64,000 bases of DNA from Membranipora membranacea (lineage: Eukaryota; Bryozoa; Gymnolaemata; Cheilostomatida; Membraniporidae): contig OU612067.1 of assembly GCA_914767715.1 (NCBI GenBank), positions 32,708,162-32,772,161 of the forward strand, read 5' to 3'. Under the pieces are notes generated by a model that searched no databases, was not told the origin of the DNA, and saw nothing but the letters and a program-made list of their open reading frames with translations. This document shows, in pieces, positions 1 through 15,000 of the stretch. Position 1 is the stretch's first letter. Each line of letters begins with the position of its first letter. Position numbers and translations under genes: made by a program.

Positions 1-16
1 GATATTGTTATTGCAG

Positions 17-3000
17 TGCTACGTATTCCGGTTTGGACATCGACACCTGATATCCCGACATACTCGTATGGAACACGAGCTACTAGAAGGTAGAGAAGTA
101 CATCTAATAGCTCTGGAGGATACGCCCAGCAGGACACAGAAATGCTACGTAGCTTTCGACAACAATGTTGTGGTAAGTTGAAGAATTAGATTTGAAATAT
201 TGACTTTTTCAAGTGTTTCAATTCTTGATGAATTCCGAATATATATTAACCTAATATACAGTAATTACCTGTATTGTTTTGAAATGTACCCATTCTCAAA
301 CATGACTGGCTTATGAGTGATTAAACCGCTCATAATTAGCTTTACTGTAAGGTTGTAGTTAACTTCACATATATTATCACCTTTGACCTTCAATACATGT
401 CCCTGATTTACCTGGTCAATCACTCACTTATTCACAAAGTGTATTTATCACATTCGGAGTTGTGTGCTATCATACTTTGAAAAGGCTTAGCTCGTATTTC
501 AGAAATTCAAAAATGGCTTTCAGTTCACCAGCCTTTTTACTGCATTCATTTCAATATTGAAAGGAGAGTTTTTCCTGTTTACAAACGCAGTGATGAGCCA
601 CAGATATCTCCTCTGTCCTTTTCACTACCTTGTTACATTCTTAGTTCTCAAGCCTGTTGAGTAGTGATTATTTCTATTAAATACACTTCACCTGAGAATG
701 CGCCTTGTATCTCACTGTCCTCGTATCACACTGTTATTAAGCATGTATTCACATCACTGACAGGTATTCACTGTGACTGATACTGCCTTTAGTACATGGA
801 GGAAGAATATGCACCAGAGGGAGATAACTTCTATACTCTTCTTTAATCCACTCAAATATCTCATCACCGGCTCACACGATGGTTCTAGTATGTATCACAA
901 GGTCACGCTGGGGTCACAGGAGTATGATGATATTTTTTTGGTTTTGAAAGGCTTCTTTGTTTACAATCTACTGTTCCATAACTGATAGTGTTTGACTGGT
1001 AAATTGGGACGGTATTTTCGAAATTATATGAAAAACGGAAATCATCTCCATGGACACTAAGATGCTTCAAGCGCGTAACATAAAATCACACCAAGCTCAC
1101 ATTGGCATCACAAAAATTGTTACCTTTATTCTAACATCATTTACTTTATTGGATTCCAACTTTCAAGGACTGCACTGTAAAAATTCCAAGTTGCCCGTAA
1201 TCTAAAGTGTATTCGCTCCTGTATAGCTTTGCCTCTTACATGCCTTTGATTGTCACCATACATGAAATAATTTGTTGCATTTATGATATTTACTATGTTA
1301 CAGTAAAAGTATGGTCTAATGACTGGAAGCTGCAGTTTGTTTTTGTTGGACATACGAACACGGTCACCGACCTGGCTGTGTACCCGTGGGGTCCTCAGTT
1401 TATGTCTATCAGTGATGATGACACACTAAGAGTCTGGAATCTGGAAGTCTTCGATCAAGTAGACAAGTAAGTTTGTATACAAGTCAGAGCTTCACCTAGA
1501 TTTACTACTTGGCTGCTCATTTAAGCATTCATAAAATTGTGTATTATAAGCTGCGCATATCAAAAATAGAATATAATGAGCTTTGCAATATTTATAGTAT
1601 ATGATAATTACAGTTTTATAGCCAACCTAGTATTTACGCTTCATCCCATAGGAAAGTCTCCAATCTAATTAACAGACATTTATATGCTGAACATAAAATC
1701 AAATATCTTGTACCTGAGTCGCCTTCTCTTGCTCAAGGAGCAGATAACTTTGATGAATTTGATTACAAATTTTTTGACATATGTTTTTCTGTATTGACAG
1801 ACAGGAGTTGGATGAGAGAGCTATAGGTATATACTCCACACTGGATAATAAGAACTTTTGTACTTACTCTGAACATGTACTTCACCTCTGGACTGTAGAT
1901 GATCTACACAGAGTACATACTATAGTCGGGTAGGTGTGATCTACACAGCCCAGTACACCTTGTGCACCTAGCTCTGTCTGTATAGTTTGGGATGTTGAAG
2001 TCAGAGTTAGGAGCTTCAGGTACCAGATCCCTGAGTAGTTTTGATACTATGTGTTATTCTGTCTAATCCTGATTAGCTTCACTGATGCATATATAATAAT
2101 GGTGAATATATGTGAATTCAATCTGGCTAACTATCGTACTTGTTGGCTAAAACCTGGTCTGTTCGGATCAGGACCATAAGTACAGGAGGTCTACTGTGTG
2201 CTTGCACGCAGTATAAAGATCCACCTCTGCCTCTATGGAAAAAGAGTAGCCGGCAACGGCGGGCAAGGGTATAGGGTCACTACCCCACACAAGCCACATG
2301 CCCATTAAATAGCGCGGTCAAATAAGACCTAGTGTGGAATACGAAAGAAAAACGTCCTGCCGCTAAACAATACAATCATGTTCTTTGAGTATTGGTTGCC
2401 ATCTTTGATCGCATCTGTCATCTGTCATCATAACAACCTGATAAATATTATCTTTTAGACATTTTGTATCATCGATAAAGTGTACAGTACACCCTAACTT
2501 CCCTACTCGAGCTGTAGCTATATGTAAGGACTCGACTGTGAGAATTATAACACCATATAGTGGGGAGGTGATTACCACTTTATTACTCGACCCTCTAGAG
2601 CACCATGTGGTCGATGTCACCTATTCTATAGCTGATGGTAAGTGGACTTAGTGGAATGTATGCAGAGAAGGGATATGTAGTACTGATTGATCCTAACAAC
2701 TTTTTTATAGTGAAATTGTGTGGCCACGTGTTTACCAGAATAGAAAAACTAAAATATAACAAGTTAATTAAAGATAAATCTTAATACTTGAAAACTACCA
2801 GATTGAAGCCTCATGGTGCAGCACATGGGTACATGTATAGATCTTGATATTATGGTACTCCTACCAGCAGTGTGTAACTAGTCGAGGGAGCAGGCTTGTG
2901 ACCAGACTGACAGTGTCTTCCTACCAGCTCATCTAGTCTGGTTGGAATAGAGTGATTAGGGCTTGGGTGAAGCTAATTTCATACCGCTGGCATTCCATTC

Positions 3001-6000
3001 TCATTTTAAAACCAGTATTTGTAAAATAGTTGGGGCACATCAAGGAGTTACATTTCAAAATATATTTGGAACACCTTCAACTTAGACTTGAAGCAAACAC
3101 CATAGTAGACATATCTAAACACATTTAAAGTCAATAAAATTGTGCATGATTAAATAAAGTATTTATCTAATGTTTAGGCAATACAAAAATCATTTTGATT
3201 CCACATATTTCACTACATGTTTCTGCCAGCTACGCTATTTGCACAGTTTAGGTGACATCTGATAGTTGTTTGTATCTACACATCTACTTATCTTTGTGAT
3301 ATGTATTATACAAGTCAGTTCAGAGAAAAAAAATACGAGTTTTACCAGCGTCATATCTACCCTTTGTAAAATATTGAACCATTGCTTATTGCTTATATCT
3401 GGCTGGTGAGACATGGACATGATTGGAAGCTCTGAACCTACGCTGTGAAGTTTTCGCTAGCTGGTGGGAAAATCAGTCTTTTACCCAAAGTAGCTCTGAC
3501 CTCAGGCGTTTGATCAGTACCTGTCAATGTGTCTACCGCATTAGTGAACATTGTGAAAATATCAGTCTCGCCATCAGACATTCTTATTTGATCCGCCATA
3601 GCTCCTGTGAATAGTCCCCTGTATGCCAAGCCTCCAGTCACCGTAGACAGTAACAGTAGTGTGTGCGGCCTTCTTAGGATGATACTCAGACTTTGCGTCG
3701 GTCTCGCTGGGTCGGGATCTAGTGTGTTAGATTGAGCTGATAGTTTAAGCTGAGTAAAATTGGCAGCGTCCGTATTCCGCTTGAATCCATCATTAAGGTG
3801 GGTTGTACTAGGTGTGGTTATGCCTTCTGCCTGGCATGCTTGTATAAGCATGATCTGTGGATGATTAAAGTAGCTTTACTTAACTGTCAATTCATAACCA
3901 TAACCTGATAGTTTAGCTGGCTATTAATAACAGTCATTTTAAAGAAATTGGCAAGGGATTGAGGTTTGAAAAAAACTTACTTCATTATTTTACTTTATTC
4001 ATTACAAGCTTGCCAACAAATGCTTCCTTATACAAGCAATATGGTCAGATTTGTGATTGATCAATTAACCACTGTGCCAATGTCTGATAACCTTAGCCAA
4101 AGTTACTTTGAAAACTAAGCCGAATCTAAAGCCGAAAACAGACTTACCATGGGTAAACGTGAGGGTAGTTTTTGAGACAGGTGATTGAGAATGTTGTTGA
4201 CTGGCAGCTCTGAACCATCACTGCTGCATAGGGTTCCTCTGTATCCATGGCACATGATTGCCACTATCAACACTGAGCAGGTCCTTAGAATAGGATCGAC
4301 TGTGTTGTCTATCGTGGTTATTAGCGAACAAGTCTCAGACCATTCAAGTTTTTTGACATTGCAGCCAACCATCTGTAGTGCCTCCTCAAGATTGCAGGCC
4401 TCATCTTCAGCTCCGTTTCTGTGGCCGGTGTTATACAGGATCAGTGCATGTTGTTTGATGTTACTCTGGTTGTATGGTAATATATATCGTCCACTATGAG
4501 GTAGAATCTGCTCCATGTGGTCCACAGTCAAAGGCGCTTGTTTTATCAGGGTCTCAACTTCTCTAGCTCTCTCTACAAGGGTGAATGTAAATTTGAACAA
4601 TTAAAGTATTTTATATTAGAATATTGCAACCATATTGTCATACCTGTGTTTAACCCTTAGAAAGCTAGGTCCAACAGTTCATTGTGGAAAGGGTTGTCCC
4701 CTTTAAAGAACATGTACTAGCACCCCCCAAGCTGCACCTTACTTATAAATGTACTTATGATAGCTGGAAATGTGGGATTTACAAAACATAGCGGATTGTG
4801 ATACTAGAATGTGAATTTGGGTCTCAAAGATCACAAGTATGTACCCTTTACCATTGGACTGCTCCTGACTAGGCCATAGAAAAGGAGCTCTGAGAGAAAC
4901 TAATTGAGATTGACTTGATAGCAAAACAGAGCAGCCAGGCGTTTTGCGCTGTTTGAGTGGCTGCATGGTAGATGACCTCCCTCTTCTATTCTCCCAAACA
5001 GCCCAGAAGAATAATGTTGGCTAAATGGCTACATACCCTCAACATCAACGGTAGACAGGCATATTTTCACTCGAGCATTTGTTTGGTAATGCTGCAGGAG
5101 ATCAAGATCAATCATTATGTTTTCACCGGCTGTATTTGTCTTGAGAAGGAGACGCTGCTTGATTTCATTTGCCAATGCCAGCTGATCCTCAGTCGAATTT
5201 CTGTCTAACATTGTTCTCATTAATGCTCTTCTGCACACCTGGAAGTCATGATCTGCCGTATAGCTGTCCTCAAGCATGCCAAAGACGGGCAAGATGGAGG
5301 ATTTTGTCAGTAAAAGCCTTTCTTGATCTGCCGTATAGCTGTTCTCAAGCTTGCCAAAGAGGTGCAAGATGGAGGATTTTGTCAGTAAAAGCCTTTCTTT
5401 TTCTTCGATCAAGACCAATATTTTGTCCAGATTTGCACATTTAGTTTGTTGGAGACCCATAGTTCCCATTTTCATTGTGTACAGTGATTTTATACCGATT
5501 ACTTTCGGTGCCAGATAGTCAAGCGGTTTAACTCCTGTGGAATCAGATTTCGACAGGAGTTTTATTCGGTTCTGAGAGTCAATGGATTTCAACAAAAAAT
5601 GGGCAACGTCCAGAGAGAAGCTGCACATTGCCATGTGGAGGCATGTCATTCCAAAGCTATTGGTGAGAAACAATAGTTCTAACCAATCATCGTTTGTGAA
5701 ATGATCTCTGATGACCCCTAAACATTCATCACTCCTCACATCAAATAGAAAAGAATTTCCAGAAGAGCACCTAAAACTGTCAATTCTGAATCCTTGACTT
5801 GTGACTGTATCTTGAAGCAGTAGTATTTCTTGTATGAGATTGGGTGTGTTTTGTTCAGCAGCTAAATGCACAGCACAAACACCTTGGTTGAAATTTTGAA
5901 TTTGAAGTACGGTAGCTCTATCCTTACTGTCGATTGCTGTGAGGAGTGAAGTGAGTGATCCTGCAGTACCATTTCGAGCAGCTAAATGAAGAGGTGTCTC

Positions 6001-9000
6001 TCCTCCACAATCTTGAATTGATACCAATTGCAGTTTCTGGTGATTTTGAAGACTACACTGATTCCAAATGGCATCAACAAGATGACATGATGACATTGCT
6101 GCATAATGCAAAGCAGTCCTATCTCGTATGTCCTGGATATTCAGGATTTTGTGTTGGTCATCAGGTTTGTCAGAAGCTTTTAACAAATACGCAAGTAGAT
6201 TGGGCGTATCTTTTGTGGCAGCAACATGAAAAACTGTCTGTCCATAGGAACTAGCAATTTTCAGGAACTGAGTGGTTTTATCTCGATTGCACTGCCTTAC
6301 AGAGTCCAGAATCCCCATCACATGCTGAGGCGAGTTGGAAACAGCGTAATGCAGTGCTGTTCTCCCCTCTGAGTCTTGTAGCAGTAAAATTTCACAAAGC
6401 TTGTCAGCATCACGAACTGAGTCCAAGAGACTCAGTAGAGATTGCAAGCTCTCATATTTGGCGGCTCTATGGAATGCAGTTTGCTGGTAGTCGTCCTGTT
6501 CAGTGAGGTTCTGAATATTCATCGTTGACTGCTCAGCCCTTTGAGGCAGAGTTGTTTCGGTTGTACGGTTGATATTTCGCTGGTGAACTGAAATGACGCT
6601 GGGGCACCCATTTTCAAAGAGGGTAATGAGACTGGATATCCCTGCCATGTTTTGTTGTGAATGTTGAGGCACCAAAGCTCATACCCTAACTGAGCAATCT
6701 AGATGGCCTGGTAAATCAATACTACACAATCGCTAGATATGGTATTATGTTAGCCTATTTGGTATTTGCAAATATCAGGTTATCAGGTTGCTAAGCAACA
6801 AGACCGTGGGTGATTCCATTATGAATTCCATTGGGATTCCCACATTCCAATTTGACCAGCTATGGCCGAATTGGGATATGGGAATCCCAATGGAATTCGT
6901 AACGGAATAACCCACAGTCTTTCATATTTCATATTAGAGTAATTTAATTATTAGATTACGTGTTACACAGATTTCATTTTAGAGTAATGAGGTCGGCCTG
7001 AGTGTTGAAGCTTTGTAATGCTCAGCCATCTTGACTATTTTTAGGGTTTCCTAAAGGCCACATTGCAACATCTTGTCCAGCAGCAGTCTCAAGCAGTGGC
7101 AAACGACAGATTCTGAATAGGCCCTTTTTTGCAGGAACACATCGTGACGCTTTATATATAATGGAGTGTGATCTCATTTGGGAATATTTCAAATTGTCCT
7201 GCTTACTCTATGGGAGGCTAGCTATGAGCATATGCAGATTTCACCCTGTGACTAAGCTATGAGAGAGAATGTTTGACGGATGTTACTTGAAACTGCTATT
7301 AGTTTCTCCTACATTTGACCTCTCTATTTTAGAAACTTTATTTGTGGCGTTGCAAGGAGGTGACATACTGAAGTGTTCTACACTAACTAATCCAGCTACA
7401 ATAGTGGCTAGATGGAGTTATCCTGAAGAGAAATGTAAGTAACTGTAATATCAACCTGTTACCTCATCAATCAAAGAAGAGAGTACCATATATATGAAAA
7501 ATAGGCACGTGCCCCTGCTTTGTGTTCATGTTTGACTAGTTTCTTTGTATAATATTATACTCTCTCTCAAGTGATGTTTTCAGATAAAAAAGATGTGTAA
7601 ACCTCTAACAAGTAAAACAGTAGTAAAAAAAATATCTTCAACTAAATATTCTTCAGGTTTGAAATGATTGAATATCCTCCTTATTTATTCCTTTATTGAC
7701 AGTATGTACAACGTATACACATAAATATGTATATCGCATAAACTAGAGTCATGTGAGTTTGATGAATGTGTAAACACAGGCCCATCAACCCTGTAGGTTG
7801 CTGTCAACTAGACACCAGCTAAGGTGTTTTGTTATGGGTGTTATTTTGGAGAATATTCTCACATGTTAGGGAGCAGATCAGAATTTCAGAGTAGGTTATA
7901 AATGAAGATGTTGATTTGTCAGCAGCGCTTTTATTCAGCGTTATTCTCTGACTCAGTTTTTTACCTGGATGTCCCTCTCTATCTGCAGTACGCTGTAATT
8001 ATCTACTGATATATGAGTACGTGATCGGCAATCAGAGTAACAATCCATGGAAGAACATCGCTCGAGCGTTCGCTACCCGTCACCTGGTGAAGGCTGTCGA
8101 TGAGGCGGACGATGAGAATGACTCCGGCAGATCTACCCCTCGGCGACGAGCTGTCAACAAGTCACAGGATAGGATATTACTACTGGCAGGTTCGTCACCA
8201 GGTGTACTCCTACCTGCCTGCGAACTGAAAGCAACTCGGCGCGGAATATGGCGGCCGCGCCCTTAAGTCATCTTTATTTCTCAGTCATTGAACAGAGACA
8301 GAACTTGCAATTTTAACCCACTTTTTTTTAACCCACATACTTTTTGCGTAGGGGAAAATGTTGTAAGATATATTAATTACTATAAAGTATTGCAAGACAT
8401 GATTAAACGTCCATCGGACATTTTAACAGATTGCTTGTGTACATAAGATTTTCTTATTGTAAAATAGAACATGGTTTAGTATTTTACCCTGAGTTTATTC
8501 TTATGCTGCAGGACGTAAAGATGGATATCTGTGTGTGATTAATATGAAGACTGGAGCTATGGAGTTTGATATAGAGGGACACGGCAGTAAGGGAGTGCTT
8601 AGCATGATAGCTAACTCTCCTGATGATCAGGTCGTCTCTGCGGGGCTAGGTGAGATGTCCCTCATAACTACTAACTCTGAGTGATGAACATCAGGCTGTT
8701 CATCTAAAGTTATTCATAATTATCATTTCTTGCAATTTAGTAGCATACTTTTGAAGTCATAGCTTATTTTAAGCGGGTAGAGGTTCCCCCTCCCTTAACT
8801 TCACAACAAACTTGATCCAAAGGAGTGACACTTTATGTGGCTTTACTCAGACTTGCATGCTCAGGGTCTGCTATTGTTTGATAATAACTTTGTCTTGTTC
8901 TTATACCTCAAACATAAGCGTTTGATAAGATAACTTCTCCAAGACATAAGCTTTGAGGCACTACCTTACCTTTAGCTAATCAATGATGATTTGAGTTAGC

Positions 9001-12000
9001 TTGTAACATTGGATGTCTTAGGCCTTAGTCAATTCAAAATTCACATGATGACCTTTATCATATAGAGAAGACTATACACATTGTTAGCCAACATCAAGTT
9101 CCTATAATTACTTTAATCTTGTTCAAGGGATTAACAAATGTTTAAAATTGGTTCTAAAATCCGATAGATATAAGTTTTACACTCGTCTCATTTGTCTTGC
9201 GTATACTTATATGATTTTGCTGCCTTGTAATGTCAACACATACTAATGCTGCCTGCTGACTCAATGCTCTCAACTAACCTAATGGATTAAATTTTTAGCC
9301 GACTGTGAGCTTTCTAATTTAGTGATTTCCGCGGGCCATGGTATGTATAAAACATTTTGTCGCTACCAATATGTTGGTTTTAATCTTTAAAATCCGCTGT
9401 TCTTAATATTTCTTTTTCTCTTTTGCTACTTTCTGAATACGCTCATCTCGCTAAACCAAGTTTTTATTTTTAAGCAAGTTATGTTTATTGTGAAAAGAAA
9501 CAAAAGTAATGGACGAGAGTTGGGTCTGGTTATTAGTCTGTTGTCTTGTCATGATGAATGTTGTTTATTGTCAGTAATTTTGTTAGTGGTTGCATGCTAA
9601 CTGTCGACCCCTGGCCTCTTTCTTTGTTTCATGATGGCATTTTCTCTTTGCATGACTTGAAAATATGATAACCCCAAAAAGATGCAATGCAAATACTTTT
9701 ATATGGAGATACAAACTTTCAAATTTGCTTCCTTACGCTGCTGTTATTTTACTTGCTTATTTACTGTCAACCTCACAAACATTCTCATCACTCTGTCAGG
9801 TGATATTTGTTCTCCTATGCTGACTTTCGTTAATTTTCGGTGTATCAGTGATGTCATAAACATAATTGTTCGGGTGGATTTAGTCTCATGTTGGCAAGTT
9901 TGCAGACAAAAGCCTATTTATGTCTTCAATATGTAGCCTACATCATGAACTTTTACCCGTCTCATTATCTCATAGTGATAGTCTGTATCTGATTTTATTC
10001 CTACAGACAATGTTATAAAAGTTTGGAGGTTATTTCCCTACGCTACCGAGGCTCTGTCTCCGATGATGTCATTCTACTGTTCTCAGACTCCACTGCATAT
10101 GTGTATCATGACAGGAAAACTGGGCGTGGCCTTCCATGAACACGCCTCCGCTACATACTCTGTAGTTGTGTATAATCTCACAAACAAATGTAAGTTAGTG
10201 AGCATGTTTTATATTTGAGTCGGCCTAAGGCGCATTAATTTCACCATTTAATCATTTATAAGTAATTTTAGTTGGTCACACTTGTGTATTTGCTGCGTCT
10301 AGAACTTATCAGGGATGGTTTCGATTAATTTGTTAGAAATATAGTGATATGTGATCTCTAATAATTATCTACAGACCTATAGGTGAAGCTTCAGTTAAGC
10401 CAGCGCATTCAATTGTACATGAATTTTGTTGGAATTCAGTCAGGTTTCTTCTTATTGAAACCGCCCACGCAACAAGTTCACACTGAATATCTTAAGCTAT
10501 TTTTTTCTTCATAAAACATCAATTTTTGAAGGAACTGCTGTGGCAGTAAATGACTTGACTTCTGAGAGATACGAATCTTATATTACAGCTCGTAAGGATC
10601 ACTCCCCCGAGGAGGATCACACAGATACTATAGTAGCTCTCACCGCCTGTCAGAGAATGAAACTATTCGCCTCAGCAAGTCTGGACGGTACAATCCGTGT
10701 GTGGAGTGACTCCAATCAGCTTATCAGGTAAGATTATATCAGAGAGTGTTAGAGGGCTGGTTTGTAGTAAGGCTGAATCACTGACTGACTGGTTCATTGA
10801 TTCACTGTTTCACTGATTGTCTTAGTGTATCTGTAGTATCCAGAGAAAAGTTTGGTAGACCTCCTGAATTAGTTGGTTAGTGGTATCATTCTATATAGGC
10901 AAACGTGTTAATAATGCTGCTCAGTTGGTCTTAGCTATCTCTTTTCCGCACACACTAGTTAAGGCCTTGAGTTAGAGTTTAGCTTGCCTTCATATTCTCT
11001 GCACGGTACTAATTCTGAAATTCCAGACTGTAGCCTATGCCCCTGCTTGTTAAATATGGAAGAAATCATTTTGCACCTTTTATTTCACAATAGACAACTG
11101 AAGTTGAATGCTACACCACATAGTCTGGAGTTTGTGGACTCTAAAGGAACTCTTATCGTTGGAATCGCTAAAAATATACACAGGATTGAATCTAATGAAT
11201 GTGAGTAGAGCTAGAGTGTAAGTTCAGGAGTTTTGATTTTCCCTAAATTGTCTACATCCACAAACTTTCAACCTGATATTTGTTTAACCTTACCGTAGTT
11301 CATACTTAGAAACGGGTCTTGAATCTATGTAATCTCTACCCATTGCATTCTTCTGCTAGGCTGGACAGGTATCCGTACAAGACTTCTTAAAAAATTGTAA
11401 ATGTGTCACCCCCTATGAGGGCTGTATCTGAGCATTGCCCAGTTTAGTGGTGGTTGTTACAATCTTTTAATTTTGTAGTGCTGCCTCGAGTGTATAAGTT
11501 CAAACAGGTCACAATGAGATTCAAGCCTCAGACTCCTGAAGAGAGAATCAGGTATGATGGGGCGGTCCTGGAGAGCCTCAATAAAAAAGACCTCAAACGA
11601 TTACAGGTATTGTCGATTAACAGATTGATATAGATAAAATTGACATGTCACTTTGTACTGAAATTAAGTCAATTTAAGAAAGAACTAAATTTTGTGGATC
11701 TTATTCTTAGAGATGATTCGTTTATTCAACTGAAAAACTTTGGTTGAGGATCAGAAAAACATAATTATCTTAGCTCGGTACAAAAATTGATTTGTATATA
11801 GACTTATCATAATAATACCAGTCACTATATACTGTTGTGCATATTTAGGGAGCTCGACCTGCCTACAGATACGAGAGATATTCAGATGAGCTCTCAGAAG
11901 AAGAGCGCGAACTTCTCACATCAGAACAACAAGCTAAGAAAGATGTAAGTTCACATGCCGCATGTCTGCTGGCCATCATATCGTTATGTTATGTGTACTA

Positions 12001-15000
12001 TGATATCAAGAGTTAGGGCTCTTATATGAGTTCATTAGCTCTTAGTTTCAAATTATCTGCTGCAGAACACCAACTTCTACCAATTATTGCGTTAAATGAA
12101 AAATGGTAACTAAGACTATCGTTATGTACAGTTGTGTCCACTAATATTCCTGCATCACTGGTGAAAGATATATAACTCTGAATGTAATAGTTAAGCCTAA
12201 TGAATTTATGATTTGGTCCCCTTAGAACAGTCTCATGGTATTTTTTGGTTGGTTTTCAGGCTTATGAAGCGCTGGTAGATCGAGAAGAGGATGTTATCAA
12301 ACTGAGGAATGGGGAGATCAAGGCTAAACATTTACCACCTCGCAATAAGCAGACAAGGAACGAGGCTTTCATTAGATATCTCTCTATATTCTATGACAGA
12401 CCAACAGTTAAGGTGGGATATGTCTTCACTATTGAGCTGTGAGACATGCTTTACACTTTTAGGCCATTTCGTATTCCATTTACACTTATAATCATAATTA
12501 ATACAGATTTTGTAGGGATTGTGTAGGGAAAACTAACGGGAAATTCTCATTGTTGGCTCTTATCTGATTGGCTAGTGTACAAGGCCTCAACTGACTGTAC
12601 TGTACTATTCATATTCAATATTTGTGTCTCACTCTCTCCTTTTCACAATAATTGGGCCCAACCATTCTCTCTTTATCCCTCACCCATATCGACCACATTT
12701 AATGGTCCTATTTTTTCCTAATAACTCAACTTGTCATCCTCATCAGACATGCGTACTGTAACTGGCTCAATTGTTTTGTCTCTCTTTCAAAAGCAATCTC
12801 TCTATGTTAACATGCTCTGTTGTTATACTGTCTCGTAGACATCAGAAATGTGTCTTCACTCGTTCATTGAGTACAACAAAAATCTGTACCAGGAGCAGAA
12901 GGAGTTCACCAGCAGTGAGCTGCAGGAACTGCTCTATAAAAGTGTTCCAGTTTTGCGTCAGCTTGTCAATGATCCCACAGCGGCCATTGTTGCCATATCG
13001 ACCCATGCCAACAGAGCGATGACATCATACCTTTCACTGACAAGCTCCCGTAAAAGTGAGCTGATAGATGGTAGAAAACCCTCTTCTCCTTCGCCTCCAC
13101 CCTATCCTGACCCCAAACAGGATCCTGATGCTAAGCGAGTGAACGCCAAAAAACATAGCTCATTGACAGCAAGGCAGAGCCGCATGCCTTTTGGCGAAGT
13201 CTGTAAACTTGCATTCCCTACTCTAGTTGGTTCTCATCTCTCACCAAGGCCTTCAAATCTGTCATTTACTGGAGATGTCTCTCATACAGCGTCTCCAAAC
13301 TTATCACCACATCAGACTCCAATACAGGAGGAACGTCCACAGGAACAGGAGGTTAACCTCAGACCAATCTTCTCCAGGCAGCCTAGAGCTCTGTACTCAG
13401 GACCAAAAGTCACCCCGGTATTGAGGGATGAAAAGTCGAAGATTGCTAAACCTAAAGGAAAGATAAGCCCTTTGCCTGTGCCTCACATTGTGTGTGACGA
13501 CGATGAAGATTATGTTTTTACCGGCTCTGCTGGCTTAATTACCAACTCTAATGTCTTTGACTCGAAATTTAATGCTGACCCCGATGACTACGCTCCAATC
13601 TTCTCAGCCAGTGCTCCAGCTGTTGTTGGCGGAATGCAGAAGGAGAAGCCTCCACAGGCAACCGGAGGATTGCTAGGCAGACCCTCCACCGCTATCCTGG
13701 CTGGATTCTCTGCGCCACAGAGAACACCTAATCTGTTTCCTAGGCCTTCCCCCAGTGCAAACTTTGGGGGCATGCCAAGACGTGTATCAGCCACCAGAGA
13801 GAGTCTTGATTACAGTCTACCTCCCTTTGGTTTACCATCTAACTCGGAAGATGACAATAGAGGGGTGTCTAGACCTTCTTCAGGACCTTCAATCCGTACC
13901 AGACCATCCGCTGGAAAACTCTCCGCTCAGCCTATTGTATTGAGAGGTACAAGCCTTGCAAGCATGGGTACTGCAATATCTTCACCAAGAGCTAGTAAAG
14001 CTAACATCTTTGGTAGAATGCAATCGTCACATAGACAGATGTCTCCTTCAAAGCTGTCTGTCGGTGGCAGAAGTATTCTGTCGAGACAATCAAGTCAGAG
14101 ATTCGGTCAGTCGCCGAGCAGACTTATGAAAGGTTCCTCAGTTAGTCGATTTGGTCGGATGACGCCTGCAGGAATGAGTCGTATAGCAGCTGCTTCCCAA
14201 TCGGTGCTCAAGCCCAAAGGTTTCTATGACAGCCCATCTGGGAGTTTTGATATTGACGATGAGGAGTACATGGTTGACAATGAGTTCAGTAGATGCGTCA
14301 CTAGGGAGAGATTGAGAATGTCAGCTCTTGATGACTTTACTCATAAACTGAAGATGAGATTTAATTCTGTCAAACATCAAACGGTAACTGAGTCGGGGCT
14401 GACACTGCTACTGCTGCTGATATCAGTTGCTGCCTTGTCTCTACTGTTGAATACAGATATCGTATCGTTCAGTTGTAACAATGTATATTTGATATCAGTA
14501 TCTCTCGCGTCTATTAGATTTACCTAATAGCTGCTAATTGAGATCATCCTTCTTTTGCTTTACTTCACAAAATAATACATTTTTTATTGGCTAACAACAA
14601 TGTCATTCTTTGTCACTATTTTTTTTCTCCATATCCTTGTCTGCCGCTCTAAATTTGATTTGTCTGCACCTGAACCTGACTATCTCTAACTTATCCACAT
14701 ATATATGGTATTGGATAAGTGACTACCTCCCCAATACCCCAATCGGTGACGAATATAAACGCTATTTTTGTATTTTCCTATTTAGTTATATAACGAGGAT
14801 GAGTTTCCGATTGATACAGCAAAGGCTCGAGTCAATCCTCGAGATACAGGAGAGGAGGAACATCATCAGTATGAGGAGCAGGGTTTCTTTCCTCCTCCTG
14901 GGAGAGCTAGTCCGGTACCAGTAGAGAAACTACTCAACCAGACTGGATATAATGTAGAAGAGGACAAACCTCTCCTTGAAGCAGGTAACAGATAAGTCCT

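Larger units (their letters stand above)
17..11200 (+). other. WD40 portion of the giant gene: exon coordinates
   Basis: Exons read as 17-172, 764-887, 1304-1466, 1801-1929, 2459-2637, 7333-7434, 7989-8189, 8512-8649, 10007-10189, 10547-10727 and 11094-11200, all joined in frame. WD40 signatures are visible in the translation: ITGSHDGS then IKVWSNDW; SDDDTLRVWNLE; HDNVIKVW or LDNVIKVW around the 10007 acceptor; and SASLDGTIRVWSD in the 10547 exon. These are the usual GH/WD-type strand ends of beta-propeller blades. Probably one or two propellers, with the first blades outside the window. The 7989 exon carries a Glu/Asp- and Arg-rich insert between blades. Confidence 0.75.

Noticed and set aside
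2180-2340. GC-rich patch with GGCAACGGCGGGCAAGG in a WD40-gene intron
   Set aside because: Looks like transposon debris, but I found no second copy or inverted ends in the window to support a call.
14384-14526. Hydrophobic, transmembrane-looking end of the long open frame from 12848
   Set aside because: The exon ends at 14383 with a GTAACT donor and continues in frame at 14786; the hydrophobic run is intron.
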